From JBAZTO01 sp041661865 (GTDB taxonomy: Bacteria; Planctomycetota; Phycisphaerae; SM23-33): a stretch of 6,740 bases of DNA. Positions 1-5,955 of this stretch are shown in pieces (position 1 is the stretch's first letter; each line of letters opens with the position of its first letter). The notes under the pieces are model-generated. The model was not told the DNA's origin. It ran no database searches and was given only the letters and a program-made list of their open reading frames with translations. The stretch is taken from the NCBI GenBank assembly GCA_041661865.1, contig JBAZTO010000085.1, positions 1-6,740 of the forward strand, given 5' to 3'. A program made the position numbers and the translations under genes.

Positions 1-39
1 CAATTCCGCCTGCAATGAGGCAATCTGCTCGCCGGTCAT
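1..39 (-). CDS. 5' end of a leftward gene, product unknown (partial)
   Basis: An ATG on the minus strand (bases 39-37) opens a frame that stays open to the window edge and reads MTGEQIASLQAEL. A GGGAG ribosome-binding motif (plus-strand bases 48-52) lies 8 bases upstream of this ATG, which is good spacing and the main reason for calling a gene. Thirteen residues are too few to name a family; the visible part looks like an amphipathic helix. The gene would be divergent from the glycyl-tRNA synthetase gene, sharing the spacer at 40-357 as upstream region. It could still be chance. Confidence 0.42.
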   Translation of the reverse strand, partial: MTGEQIASLQAEL

Positions 40-47
40 CCGTGATT

Positions 48-68
48 CTCCCGGAGCATCCTTGCTCC
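48..68 (-). promoter_or_regulatory. Ribosome binding site with adjacent small hairpin for the partial leftward gene
   Basis: Read on the minus strand, a perfect 6-bp stem (GGAGCA at 53-58 against TGCTCC at 63-68, loop TCCT) sits directly upstream of the GGGAG motif (48-52). If transcribed, the hairpin would abut the ribosome binding site and could influence initiation. The stem is seen directly; any regulatory role is inference, and 6 bp can occur by chance. Confidence 0.3.
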
Positions 69-171
69 AGAAAGCCTATCGGACAACTCTCGCGGTTCTC
101 TTGAGCTAAACTAGCGCTGTCGTGCTATTCTCAGACGCTCTTCGAGCTAAGAAACGGCTGGGCCAGAAAAT

Positions 172-198
172 CAAACCATACCCTGTTCTCATGGTTTG
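172..198. repeat. Perfect 8-bp inverted repeat upstream of the glyQS promoter candidate
   Basis: CAAACCAT (172-179) and ATGGTTTG (191-198) are exact reverse complements separated by 11 bases. The half-site centres are about 19 bases apart, close to two helical turns, which suits a dimeric DNA-binding regulator. It lies 11 bases upstream of the candidate -35 element. Alternatively it could form an RNA hairpin if transcription starts further upstream. The symmetry is seen directly; function is inferred. Confidence 0.4.
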
Positions 199-209
199 GC
201 TCCTTCAAG

Positions 210-238
210 TTGTAATTGGCAGCACCAGGTCTTATTAT
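210..238 (+). promoter_or_regulatory. Candidate sigma70 promoter for glyQS
   Basis: TTGTAA (210-215; 4 of 6 matches to TTGACA) is followed by a 17-base spacer and TATTAT (233-238; 5 of 6 matches to TATAAT). Transcription would start near base 245, giving a leader of a little over 110 bases before the glyQS start. This is the best promoter-like pair I found in the spacer. A weaker alternative is TTGAGC at 101-106, which has only poor -10 partners. Spacer AT-richness raises the chance of a random match. Confidence 0.42.
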
Positions 239-347
239 TACCGCTTCACAAGAAGGTGAATTGGATAGCAGGCAAGAAGTGGCTTACGACTGCGGTTCTT
301 AGCGCCTGTTCTTTGCTGTTATCAGCGTTCATCCCAGCGAATGATTT

Positions 348-351
348 GGAG
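348..351 (+). promoter_or_regulatory. Ribosome binding site that sets the glyQS start
   Basis: GGAG lies 6 bases upstream of the ATG at 358. It supports this start over the longer open frame upstream and over the second in-frame ATG at 376, which has no comparable motif at the right distance. Confidence 0.6.
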
Positions 352-357
352 TTACCC

Positions 358-1860
358 ATGGCGGAAAATGACTTGATGGACAAACTGGTGGCCTTGTGCA
401 AGCGGCGAGGCTTTATCTTCCAATCCTCCGAGATCTACGGCGGGATCAACGGTTTTTGGGACTACGGCCCGCTGGGCGTGGAGCTCAAGCGCAACGTCAA
501 GAACGCCTGGTGGGAGGACATGGTCCTCAAGCGGGATGATATCGTGGGCATCGACTGCTCGATCATCATGAACCCCAAGGTGTGGGAAGCCTCCGGCCAC
601 GTGGTCAACTTCAACGACCCGCTGGTGGACTGCAAGGGCTGCAAGGCCCGCTTCCGCGCCGACAAGGTCTTCTACGTCTCTGCCGCCGACGGCGCCAACG
701 TCCTGCTGACGGTGGCGGTGGAAACGGACGACCCGGATCGCGCGAAGGTCGAGGCTTCCGCCAAGGCCAACTCCAAGACCCGCCGCCGCCTGGAAGACCA
801 CGCCGACCGTTTGACGTGGACGGTCTACCGCGCCGACCAGATGCCCGAGGGGCAGGCCGCCATCTGCCCGCTGTGCGGCCAGCCGCTGACCGACGCCCGC
901 AAGTTCAACATGATGTTCAAGACCTTCGTCGGCGCGATGGAAGACAGCTCGGCGGTGGCCTACCTGCGGCCCGAGACCGCCCAGGGCATGTTCACCAACT
1001 ACAAGAACGTCCTGGACACCACGCGCATCAAGTGCCCCTTCGGCATCGCCCAGATGGGCACCAGTTTCCGCAACGAGATCAACCCGCGAAACTTCATCTT
1101 CCGCAGCCGCGAGTTCGAGCAGATGGAGATGGAGTTCTTCTGCCATCCCAACGAGGCTGACAAGTGGTACGACTACTGGCGGAAGGAGCGCTATCAGTGG
1201 TACGTCAAGCTGGGGCTGCGGAGCGAGCGCCTGCGTCTTCGCGACCACGACAAGGCTGAGCTGGCCCACTACTCCAAGGCCTGCGCCGACGTGGAATACG
1301 AATTCCCCTTCGGCATCGCCGAGCTGGAAGGCATCGCCCATCGCTCCGACTACGACCTCACGCAGCACCAGAAGTTCAGCGGGCGCGACATGACGTACTT
1401 TGACGATGAAACCAAGGAGCGGTTCCTGCCCTACGTCATCGAGCCGGCCGCCGGCGCGACGCGGTCGACGCTGGCCTTCCTGTGTGAGGCCTACACCGAG
1501 GACACCTGCCCCGACGAGAACGGCAATCCCCAGCCGCGCACGGTGATGAAGTTCCATCCGCGCCTCGCGCCGGTCAAGGTCGCCGTCTTCCCGCTGGTCA
1601 AGAAGGACGGCATGCCCGAGATCGCCGACAAGATCCACAAGGCCTTCAAGGCCTCCGGCCTGGCCAGCTTCTACGACGAAAAGGGCGCCGTCGGCCGGCG
1701 CTATCGCCGCCAGGACGAAGCCGGCACGCCGTTCTGCCTCACCGTCGACGGCCAGACACTGCAGGACCAGAGCGTCACCGTCCGCGACCGCGACAGCCTC
1801 CAGCAGGTCCGCGTCGCCGCCGACCAGGTCGTCGAATACGTCCGGCAGAAACTGCAATAG
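358..1860 (+). CDS. glyQS: Glycine--tRNA ligase, single-chain (alpha2) class II type
   Basis: This cytoplasmic enzyme charges tRNA-Gly with glycine using ATP. The chosen start gives 500 residues, normal for the alpha2 type found in Thermus, actinobacteria and eukaryotes, as opposed to the alpha2beta2 type. The N-terminal region carries the family stretch GFIFQSSEIYGGINGFWDYG (about 18-37). Two cysteine pairs, C92/C95 and C170/C173, form a likely zinc site flanking a charged insertion (about 104-168). Catalytic signatures follow: RPETAQG (204-210), motif 2 around FRNE (237-240) and motif 3 around EPAAGATR (362-369), which keeps the conserved arginine R369. The C-terminal anticodon-binding domain begins near HPRLAPVKVAVFPLV (400-414) and runs to the end, including a YDEKGAVGRRYRRQDE segment. 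The gene looks intact and stands alone; a hairpin at 1905-1938 separates it from the next gene. Confidence 0.96.
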   Translation: MAENDLMDKLVALCKRRGFIFQSSEIYGGINGFWDYGPLGVELKRNVKNAWWEDMVLKRDDIVGIDCSIIMNPKVWEASGHVVNFNDPLVDCKGCKARFRADKVFYVSAADGANVLLTVAVETDDPDRAKVEASAKANSKTRRRLEDHADRLTWTVYRADQMPEGQAAICPLCGQPLTDARKFNMMFKTFVGAMEDSSAVAYLRPETAQGMFTNYKNVLDTTRIKCPFGIAQMGTSFRNEINPRNFIFRSREFEQMEMEFFCHPNEADKWYDYWRKERYQWYVKLGLRSERLRLRDHDKAELAHYSKACADVEYEFPFGIAELEGIAHRSDYDLTQHQKFSGRDMTYFDDETKERFLPYVIEPAAGATRSTLAFLCEAYTEDTCPDENGNPQPRTVMKFHPRLAPVKVAVFPLVKKDGMPEIADKIHKAFKASGLASFYDEKGAVGRRYRRQDEAGTPFCLTVDGQTLQDQSVTVRDRDSLQQVRVAADQVVEYVRQKLQ

Positions 1861-1864
1861 AAGA

Positions 1865-1888
1865 ATCGCGAGTTGCGGATCGCGAGTT
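1865..1888. repeat. 10-bp direct repeat just after glyQS
   Basis: ATCGCGAGTT occurs at 1865-1874 and again at 1879-1888, a period of 14 bases. Each copy contains the palindrome TCGCGA. It lies 4 bases after the glyQS stop codon. It may be a fragment of a dispersed intergenic repeat or a protein-binding pair; neither can be shown here. Confidence 0.4.
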
Positions 1889-1904
1889 CAGTAGGGCCGG
1901 GTAC

Positions 1905-1938
1905 CATGCCCTTACGCGACTGTTTGCGGAAGGGCATG
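1905..1938. terminator. Strong hairpin between glyQS and the sulfatase, possible terminator
   Basis: CATGCCCTT (1905-1913) and AAGGGCATG (1930-1938) are perfect 9-base reverse complements. After one A-G mismatch the stem continues with CGC (1915-1917) against GCG (1926-1928), leaving an 8-base loop. It sits 44 bases after the glyQS stop codon, a natural place for transcript termination or 3'-end protection. No run of T follows on either strand, so it is not a canonical Rho-independent terminator. It could instead be an operator or an attenuator in the sulfatase leader. Confidence 0.45.
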
Positions 1939-1987
1939 CGGATCGTTCAGCGGTTATGCCACGACGCAGAGTCTTCTGCTCAGATAT

Positions 1988-1993
1988 AGGGAG
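1988..1993 (+). promoter_or_regulatory. Ribosome binding site of the sulfatase gene
   Basis: AGGGAG lies 6 bases before the ATG at 2000, close to consensus in sequence and spacing. It fixes the start and argues that the protein truly begins MSRPNILIF, without a signal peptide. Confidence 0.65.
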
Positions 1994-1999
1994 CACTTC

Positions 2000-3451
2000 A
2001 TGTCCCGCCCGAACATATTGATCTTCATGACCGACCATCAGCGGGGCGACACGGTCTTGCCCGAGCATCCGGCCATCACGCCCCACCTGAAGGCCTTCGC
2101 GGGGCAGGGCGTGACCTTCACCAATGCCTTTTGCCCTTCGCCGCACTGCTGCCCGTCGCGAGCCACCTTTCACAGCGGGCTTTACCCCTCGCGCCACGGC
2201 GTGTGGAACAACGTCAGCAATGCCCAGGCCCTGTCGCTGGGCCTCAAGGAGGGCGTGCGGCTGTGGAGCGAAGACCTGGCCGAGGCGGGGTACGACCTGG
2301 TCTGGGCGGGCAAGTGGCATATCTCAGCCGTCGAAAGCCCCAAGGACCGGGGCTGGCGCGAGTTTTCCCTCACCGGCCAGGTCGGGGTCAACAGCGACCC
2401 GCTCTGGAACGAGTATCGCCAATTGGCCCAGGCCGGCGAGCCGACCCAGCGCGCCCCCGGCCAGATGCTCCGCCCCGGCTACGGCCCGGTGACGCTCTAC
2501 GGCCGGCGCGACGAGGGCAACCCCGGCGACGAGCGATCGGCGCGCCAGGTCATCGACGCCTTGCCGCAACTGGCTGCGGGCGGAAAGCCCTGGGCCGCCT
2601 TCATCGGCTGCCAGGGCCCGCACGACCCGTACACCGTGCCGCAGCGATACCTGGACCTGTACGATCTCGACAAGATCCCGCTGCCGCCCAGCTACGCCGA
2701 CGAGCTGGCCGACAAGCCGCGCATCTACAAGCGAATGCGGAACGCGATTTTCGACCAGCTCAGCGAGCGTGAAGTCTGCGACGCCATCCGGCACTTCTGG
2801 GCCTACTGCACCTATCTCGACGACCTGTTCGGCCAGGTTCTGGCGGCCCTGGAGGCCACCGGCCAGGCCGACAATACCCTGGTGGTCTACACCTCCGACC
2901 ACGGCGACTATTGCGGCGAGCATGGCCTGTTCGCCAAGGGCATTCCCTGCTTCCGCGGGGCCTACAACGTGCCGGCGATTCTGCGCTGGCCGGCTGGGAT
3001 CAAGCAGCCGGCGCGGCGGGAAGAGGCCTTCATCACCCTGGCCGACTTCGCCCCGACGTTCCTGGAACTGGCCGGGGTCAAGACCGAGCGCCCGCTGACC
3101 GGCAGGAGCCTGGCGCCCTTCATGCAGGCGGATCGGCCGGCGGGCTGGCCCGACGACGTCCACACCCAATGCAACGGCGTGGAACTCTACTGCACACAGC
3201 GGTCGGTGATGACGCGCGACTTCAAGTATATCTTCAACGGCTTCGACGACGACGAGCTTTACGACCTGCGGAGCGACCGCGACGAGATGGTCAACGTCTC
3301 GGCGCGTCCGGAGTATCAGCAGATCAAGCGTGACATGCTCGGCAGGATGTGGCGGTTCGCCTGCCGAGAGGGCGACACAGCCACCCGCAACTACATCACC
3401 GTGGGCCTGGCCCCCTGGGGTCCGGCCGAGGCGTTCAGAAAACCGACCTGA
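2000..3451 (+). CDS. Sulfatase of the alkaline phosphatase superfamily (formylglycine-dependent, S1 type)
   Basis: This 483-residue protein probably hydrolyses a sulfate ester; the substrate cannot be read from sequence. Family motifs appear in order. D12 sits in MTDHQRGD, the metal-binding start. The signature C50-C-P-S-R54 follows, where C50 would be converted to formylglycine by a separate maturase not present in this window. GKWH (104-107, with K105 and H107) and GPHDPY (206-211, with H208) come next, then SDHGD (299-303, metal ligands D300 and H301) and K313 in FAKG. The C-terminal subdomain carries DDELYDLRSDRDEMVN (417-432), typical of the family. At the second N-terminal metal position many sulfatases have Asp (DD); here it is H13, a substitution seen in TDHQ-type sulfatases. 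There is no N-terminal signal peptide or lipobox, so a cytoplasmic location is inferred. It converges on the membrane/TPR gene downstream. Confidence 0.93.
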   Translation: MSRPNILIFMTDHQRGDTVLPEHPAITPHLKAFAGQGVTFTNAFCPSPHCCPSRATFHSGLYPSRHGVWNNVSNAQALSLGLKEGVRLWSEDLAEAGYDLVWAGKWHISAVESPKDRGWREFSLTGQVGVNSDPLWNEYRQLAQAGEPTQRAPGQMLRPGYGPVTLYGRRDEGNPGDERSARQVIDALPQLAAGGKPWAAFIGCQGPHDPYTVPQRYLDLYDLDKIPLPPSYADELADKPRIYKRMRNAIFDQLSEREVCDAIRHFWAYCTYLDDLFGQVLAALEATGQADNTLVVYTSDHGDYCGEHGLFAKGIPCFRGAYNVPAILRWPAGIKQPARREEAFITLADFAPTFLELAGVKTERPLTGRSLAPFMQADRPAGWPDDVHTQCNGVELYCTQRSVMTRDFKYIFNGFDDDELYDLRSDRDEMVNVSARPEYQQIKRDMLGRMWRFACREGDTATRNYITVGLAPWGPAEAFRKPT

Positions 3452-3559
3452 GGCCTGGAGTTGTCGTTACTAGCCGCGAGCGCAAAGCGAGCGGAGAAAC
3501 GTTCAAAGCAAAATCAGCGGGGATGAACCTGCCGGCCACGGCATCCGCCGCGCGATAAG
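3452..3559. other. Convergent intergenic region with short repeats and weak hairpins
   Basis: This 108-base gap separates the 3' ends of the sulfatase and the membrane/TPR gene, so a bidirectional terminator is expected. The candidates are weak. GCGAGCG occurs twice in direct orientation (3476-3482 and 3487-3493), and the same patch has a broken inverted pattern, CCGC (3474-3477) with GCGG (3491-3494) enclosing CGC-AAA-GCG (3481-3489). TGCCG (3530-3534) and CGGCA (3539-3543) form a 5-bp stem with loop GCCA. Neither is followed by a T run. I see no gene here. Confidence 0.45.
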
Positions 3560-3616
3560 TCACTGTCCTTGACGTAGTGCTTGCGTCGCCATTTCGAGAT
3601 TCTTGCGGGCTTGAGG
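3560..3616 (-). repeat. 57-bp exact 3'-end match to the upstream paralogue
   Basis: Bases 3560-3616 are identical to 5956-6012. The block starts at the TGA stop codon and covers the last 18 codons. One base further out (3559 versus 5955) the copies differ. Beyond base 3616, similarity continues at about 10 mismatches in 99 bases (3617-3715) and then falls sharply. Confidence 0.95.
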
Positions 3617-5851
3617 GTAGTCCGGGCGCAGACGCAGCGCCTCCTGGAAGTGGGGAATGGCCTGGGAGAATTGGCCGAGTTGGCACAGGACCGATCCCAG
3701 GTTGTTGTGGGCGTCGGGATAGTCCGGCCGCAATCGCAGCGTCTCTTGGTATTGGGCGAGGGCCTCGTTCATTCGGCCGGCGGCAGCGAGGGCGATGCCC
3801 AGATTGCAGTGAACTTCGGCGATCTCCGGCTTTAATCGCATCGTCTCCTGGTATTGGGCGATAGCCTCGTTCAGCCGGCCAATGGCAGAGAAGAGGATGC
3901 CCAGATTGTTGTGGGCCTCGGCATAGTCCGGCCGCTGGCGCAGCGCCTCCTGGTATTGCGCGATGGCCTCGTTCACTCGGCCGGCGGCAGCCAGGGCGAT
4001 GCCCAGGTTGTTGTGGGCCTCGGGATAGTCCGGCCGCTGGCGCAGCGCCTCCTTGTATTGGGCAATGGCCTCGTTCATTCGACCGGCGGCGGCCAGGTCG
4101 ACGCCGAGGTTGTTGTGGGCCTTGGGATAGTCCGGCTGCAGCCGTATCGCCTCCTGGTATTGCGCGATGGCCTCGCCCACTCGACCGGCGGCATCGATGG
4201 CGATGCCCAGGTTGTAGTGCATCCCGGCCACGTAGGGCTGCAGCTTCACGGCAGCCTTGTAATGGTCAATTGCCGGCTGGACTTGCCCGAGGTCGAACAG
4301 GGCCACGCCCAGATTGTAGTCGGCTTCGGCAAACTCCGGCTTCAGTCGCAGCGCCGTCTGGTAATGATCGATGGCTTGGGGGATTTGGCCCGCGGCGGCC
4401 AGGGCCATGCCCAGGTTGTTGTGGGCCTCGGGATAATCCGGCCGCAGTCGCAACGCCTCCTGGTACAGGTCGATGGACTGTGGGACTCGACCGCTGTCAA
4501 GCAGAACGGCGCCCAGGTTGTTATGTGCCATCCAGCATCGCGGATTGCGCTCGATCGTCGTCTGGTAGAGTCGCTCGATGTCGGTGTACATGCGGCTCTG
4601 CCGCCAGGAGAGAACCCACAGCGTCGCCAGTAGCGCCAGCGCCAGGCCGTAGCCCGCCGGTCGGACCCACCGCGGCCAGCGACGAAGCAACGTCGCCATC
4701 CCCGCCGAGACTGCCACGATGATTCCCAGGCTTGCGAGATATTGAAAGTGGTCGGCTACGAAGGAGTAGATGAAGGGATAGACGTTGAAGAACCCCAGCA
4801 CCGGCACCAGAGTCCCGACGAAGAAGAGCATCGCCGCCAGCGGCCCGCGCGTCCGTCGGCGCGGCAGCCAGCATGCCGCCAGCAACGCCACCGCCGCGAC
4901 GGGGAACAGGTACTGCCCCCCCACCGTCGCGCTGACCTGCCAGCGCGGGTAGATGAAGACCAGACCCGACGGCCAGAACAGTTTGCCCAGGTAGAACCAG
5001 ATCGCCCGGCCCGCGATCAGGCACCGTTCCATCGGCGCGAGATTGAAGTCGGCCCCTTGGGCGCCGATCAGCGTTCGCTCCACCCAGGCCGTGAAGAATC
5101 CCGCCGCCGCGCCGAGGACGAAGAACGGTATCAGCGGCAGCACGTCGCGCCGCCACGAGAGCCGGCCTCGCTGGAACCAGAAGACCACCAGCAGCGCCGC
5201 CGGCAACGTGGCCGTGACCGTCTTGCTCATCAGCCCCAGCACGAACAACGCCAGCGCCAGCGCGTACCAGCCTCCCCTGCGCTTGGCGTCGAAGCTCAGG
5301 TAGGCCAAGGCCGCGCCGAGATAGAACACCGCCGAGAGGGTATTCTTGAGTTCGGTGATCCAGGCCACCGATTCCACCTGCACCGGGTGAAGGGCGAAGA
5401 TCGCCGCAGCCAGGAACGCCCCGCCGATGCCCAGGCGGCGCAGGATCACCCACGCCAGGAAGGCCGCCAGGACGTGCAGGGCGATGTTGACCAGGTGATA
5501 GCCCAGCGTCGCGTCGCCCCAGAGCTTGTGCTCGATCCAGAACGCGCTGTGCAGCAGCGGATAGTATTGCTGCGTGGCCCTCAGGTCCGTCCAGATGCGC
5601 CACAGCCCCTGTGCCGAGCGCAGGTCCGTCCGTGTGACGTGCGCGTCGTCGTCCCAGACCAGTCCGCCACGCCACGCCGGCTGATAGGCCAGGAACGTCG
5701 CCGCCGCCAGGGCCACCCAAGCCGCGGCCACGAGGAACTTCCTTCGCCGGGAAGAGCGGCCCGTCAAGTCGTCAGCCTTCTGACCGGACTCCATTCCGGC
5801 GGGGTCCGCGGGGCCTGGACGGGAGATATCGCTTTGCCTGCTCTTGGCCAT
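3560..5851 (-). CDS. Polytopic membrane protein with C-terminal TPR array, TMTC-like (GT-C fold candidate)
   Basis: The 763-residue protein has a short charged N-terminus, a membrane half (about 38-417) and a TPR half (441-746). Hydrophobic segments lie near 38-57, 118-138, 144-158, 168-186, 196-226, 238-255, 276-297, 314-329, 337-354, 372-388 and 399-417, so roughly 11-12 crossings. The first loop contains VWDDDAH (D67-D69), the position of the acidic motif in GT-C glycosyltransferases. FALHPVQVESVAWITELKN (152-170) resembles the HPVH-E-AVA stretch of TMTC proteins, eukaryotic O-mannosyltransferases with the same membrane-then-TPR design. Transferase activity is therefore plausible but inferred; many bacterial relatives are simply named TPR proteins. 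Nine complete 34-residue TPRs follow, then a 17-residue tail ending ALRQGQ. The start is uncertain: only a weak GGTGA precedes the first ATG, and M20 (codon at 5794-5792) is an alternative. A paralogue lies 104 bases upstream on the same strand, so co-transcription is possible. Confidence 0.85.
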   Translation of the reverse strand: MAKSRQSDISRPGPADPAGMESGQKADDLTGRSSRRRKFLVAAAWVALAAATFLAYQPAWRGGLVWDDDAHVTRTDLRSAQGLWRIWTDLRATQQYYPLLHSAFWIEHKLWGDATLGYHLVNIALHVLAAFLAWVILRRLGIGGAFLAAAIFALHPVQVESVAWITELKNTLSAVFYLGAALAYLSFDAKRRGGWYALALALFVLGLMSKTVTATLPAALLVVFWFQRGRLSWRRDVLPLIPFFVLGAAAGFFTAWVERTLIGAQGADFNLAPMERCLIAGRAIWFYLGKLFWPSGLVFIYPRWQVSATVGGQYLFPVAAVALLAACWLPRRRTRGPLAAMLFFVGTLVPVLGFFNVYPFIYSFVADHFQYLASLGIIVAVSAGMATLLRRWPRWVRPAGYGLALALLATLWVLSWRQSRMYTDIERLYQTTIERNPRCWMAHNNLGAVLLDSGRVPQSIDLYQEALRLRPDYPEAHNNLGMALAAAGQIPQAIDHYQTALRLKPEFAEADYNLGVALFDLGQVQPAIDHYKAAVKLQPYVAGMHYNLGIAIDAAGRVGEAIAQYQEAIRLQPDYPKAHNNLGVDLAAAGRMNEAIAQYKEALRQRPDYPEAHNNLGIALAAAGRVNEAIAQYQEALRQRPDYAEAHNNLGILFSAIGRLNEAIAQYQETMRLKPEIAEVHCNLGIALAAAGRMNEALAQYQETLRLRPDYPDAHNNLGSVLCQLGQFSQAIPHFQEALRLRPDYPQARKNLEMATQALRQGQ
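3614..4531 (-). repeat. Nine-unit TPR-coding array, 102-bp period
   Basis: This is the in-frame array for residues 441-746 of the downstream membrane/TPR protein: nine units of exactly 34 codons with no insertions. The usual unit pattern is EAHNNLGIALAAAGR followed by NEAIAQYQEALRLRPDYP-like residues. Units 5 and 6 (577-610 and 611-644) are the most alike, 28 of 34 residues by hand count. Near-identical adjacent units point to recent expansion or homogenisation inside the array. Confidence 0.9.
4524..4650 (-). repeat. 127-bp exact match to the window's right end
   Basis: Bases 4524-4650 equal 6614-6740 without a mismatch. The block codes for the last membrane segment, the linker MYTDIERLYQTTIERNPRCW and the first two codons of TPR unit 1. 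It ends abruptly at 4523 (A versus G in the other copy). The other edge is set by the end of the window, so the true match may be longer. Confidence 0.95.
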
Positions 5852-5955
5852 CGTTCACCGTTATCCGAGATGCGCCCGCGCGGGGGCGTGCGTCGACGGC
5901 CCATGCTACCGACCCAGCCGCCAACCGTCCATACCGCAGACGCCGCCACGATGGA
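5852..5955. other. Spacer between the two membrane/TPR paralogues
   Basis: These 104 bases separate the stop codon of the upstream copy from the start of the downstream copy. They contain a perfect GC palindrome, CCCGCGCGGG (5875-5884), or alternatively a 5-bp stem CGCCC (5873-5877) with GGGCG (5884-5888). No T run or clear promoter pair is seen. The spacer shows no resemblance to the sequence beyond the downstream copy's stop codon, which helps delimit the duplicated unit. Confidence 0.4.

Larger units (their letters stand above)
40..357. other. Divergent intergenic spacer upstream of glyQS
   Basis: This stretch is visibly richer in A and T than the flanking genes. It holds the leftward gene's ribosome binding site (48-52), an inverted repeat (172-198), a sigma70-like promoter candidate (210-238) and the glyQS ribosome binding site (348-351). 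The glyQS frame stays open upstream to base 151, just after a TAA at 148-150, and would encode a hydrophobic stretch (TTAVLSACSLLLSAF). That extension is not part of any glycyl-tRNA synthetase, so I treat it as non-coding. A 22-codon frame (191-259) also starts inside the inverted repeat but has no convincing ribosome binding site. I see no tRNA or T-box leader. Confidence 0.6.

Noticed and set aside
201..256. Possible T-box leader: TGGCA at 217-221 within an imperfect stem (CCTTC 202-206 with GAAGG 252-256)
   Set aside because: There is no full T-box consensus. The bases after TGG do not fit a glycine tRNA acceptor end, and the region overlaps the promoter candidate, so it may not be transcribed.
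191..259. 22-codon upstream frame as a leader peptide
   Set aside because: No ribosome binding site, no run of glycine codons, and it begins inside the inverted repeat and upstream of the likely transcript start.
196..357. TTG start at 196 giving a longer glycyl-tRNA synthetase
   Set aside because: The extra 54 residues do not resemble the family, and the ATG at 358 has a GGAG motif at proper spacing and gives the usual length.
352..1857. A 501-codon open frame on the minus strand, antisense to glyQS
   Set aside because: It mirrors glyQS codon by codon, is rich in Val, Leu, Gly and Ala as expected for the antisense of GC-rich coding DNA, and shows no known motif.
3614..4531. Regular 102-bp repeats considered as a CRISPR or minisatellite array
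   Set aside because: The repeats are in frame, diverged at the codon level, have no unique spacers and translate to textbook 34-residue TPRs.
3854..4633. Plus-strand repetitive frame (repeats of GLGIVRP and QRLLVL) resembling a repeat protein
   Set aside because: Its periodicity is the antisense echo of the 102-bp TPR units; the same echo recurs at 6148-6723.
4521..5720. A 399-codon minus-strand frame overlapping the membrane/TPR gene in another frame
   Set aside because: The translation is low-complexity Gly, Ala and Arg with no motif. The overlapping frame is strongly supported.
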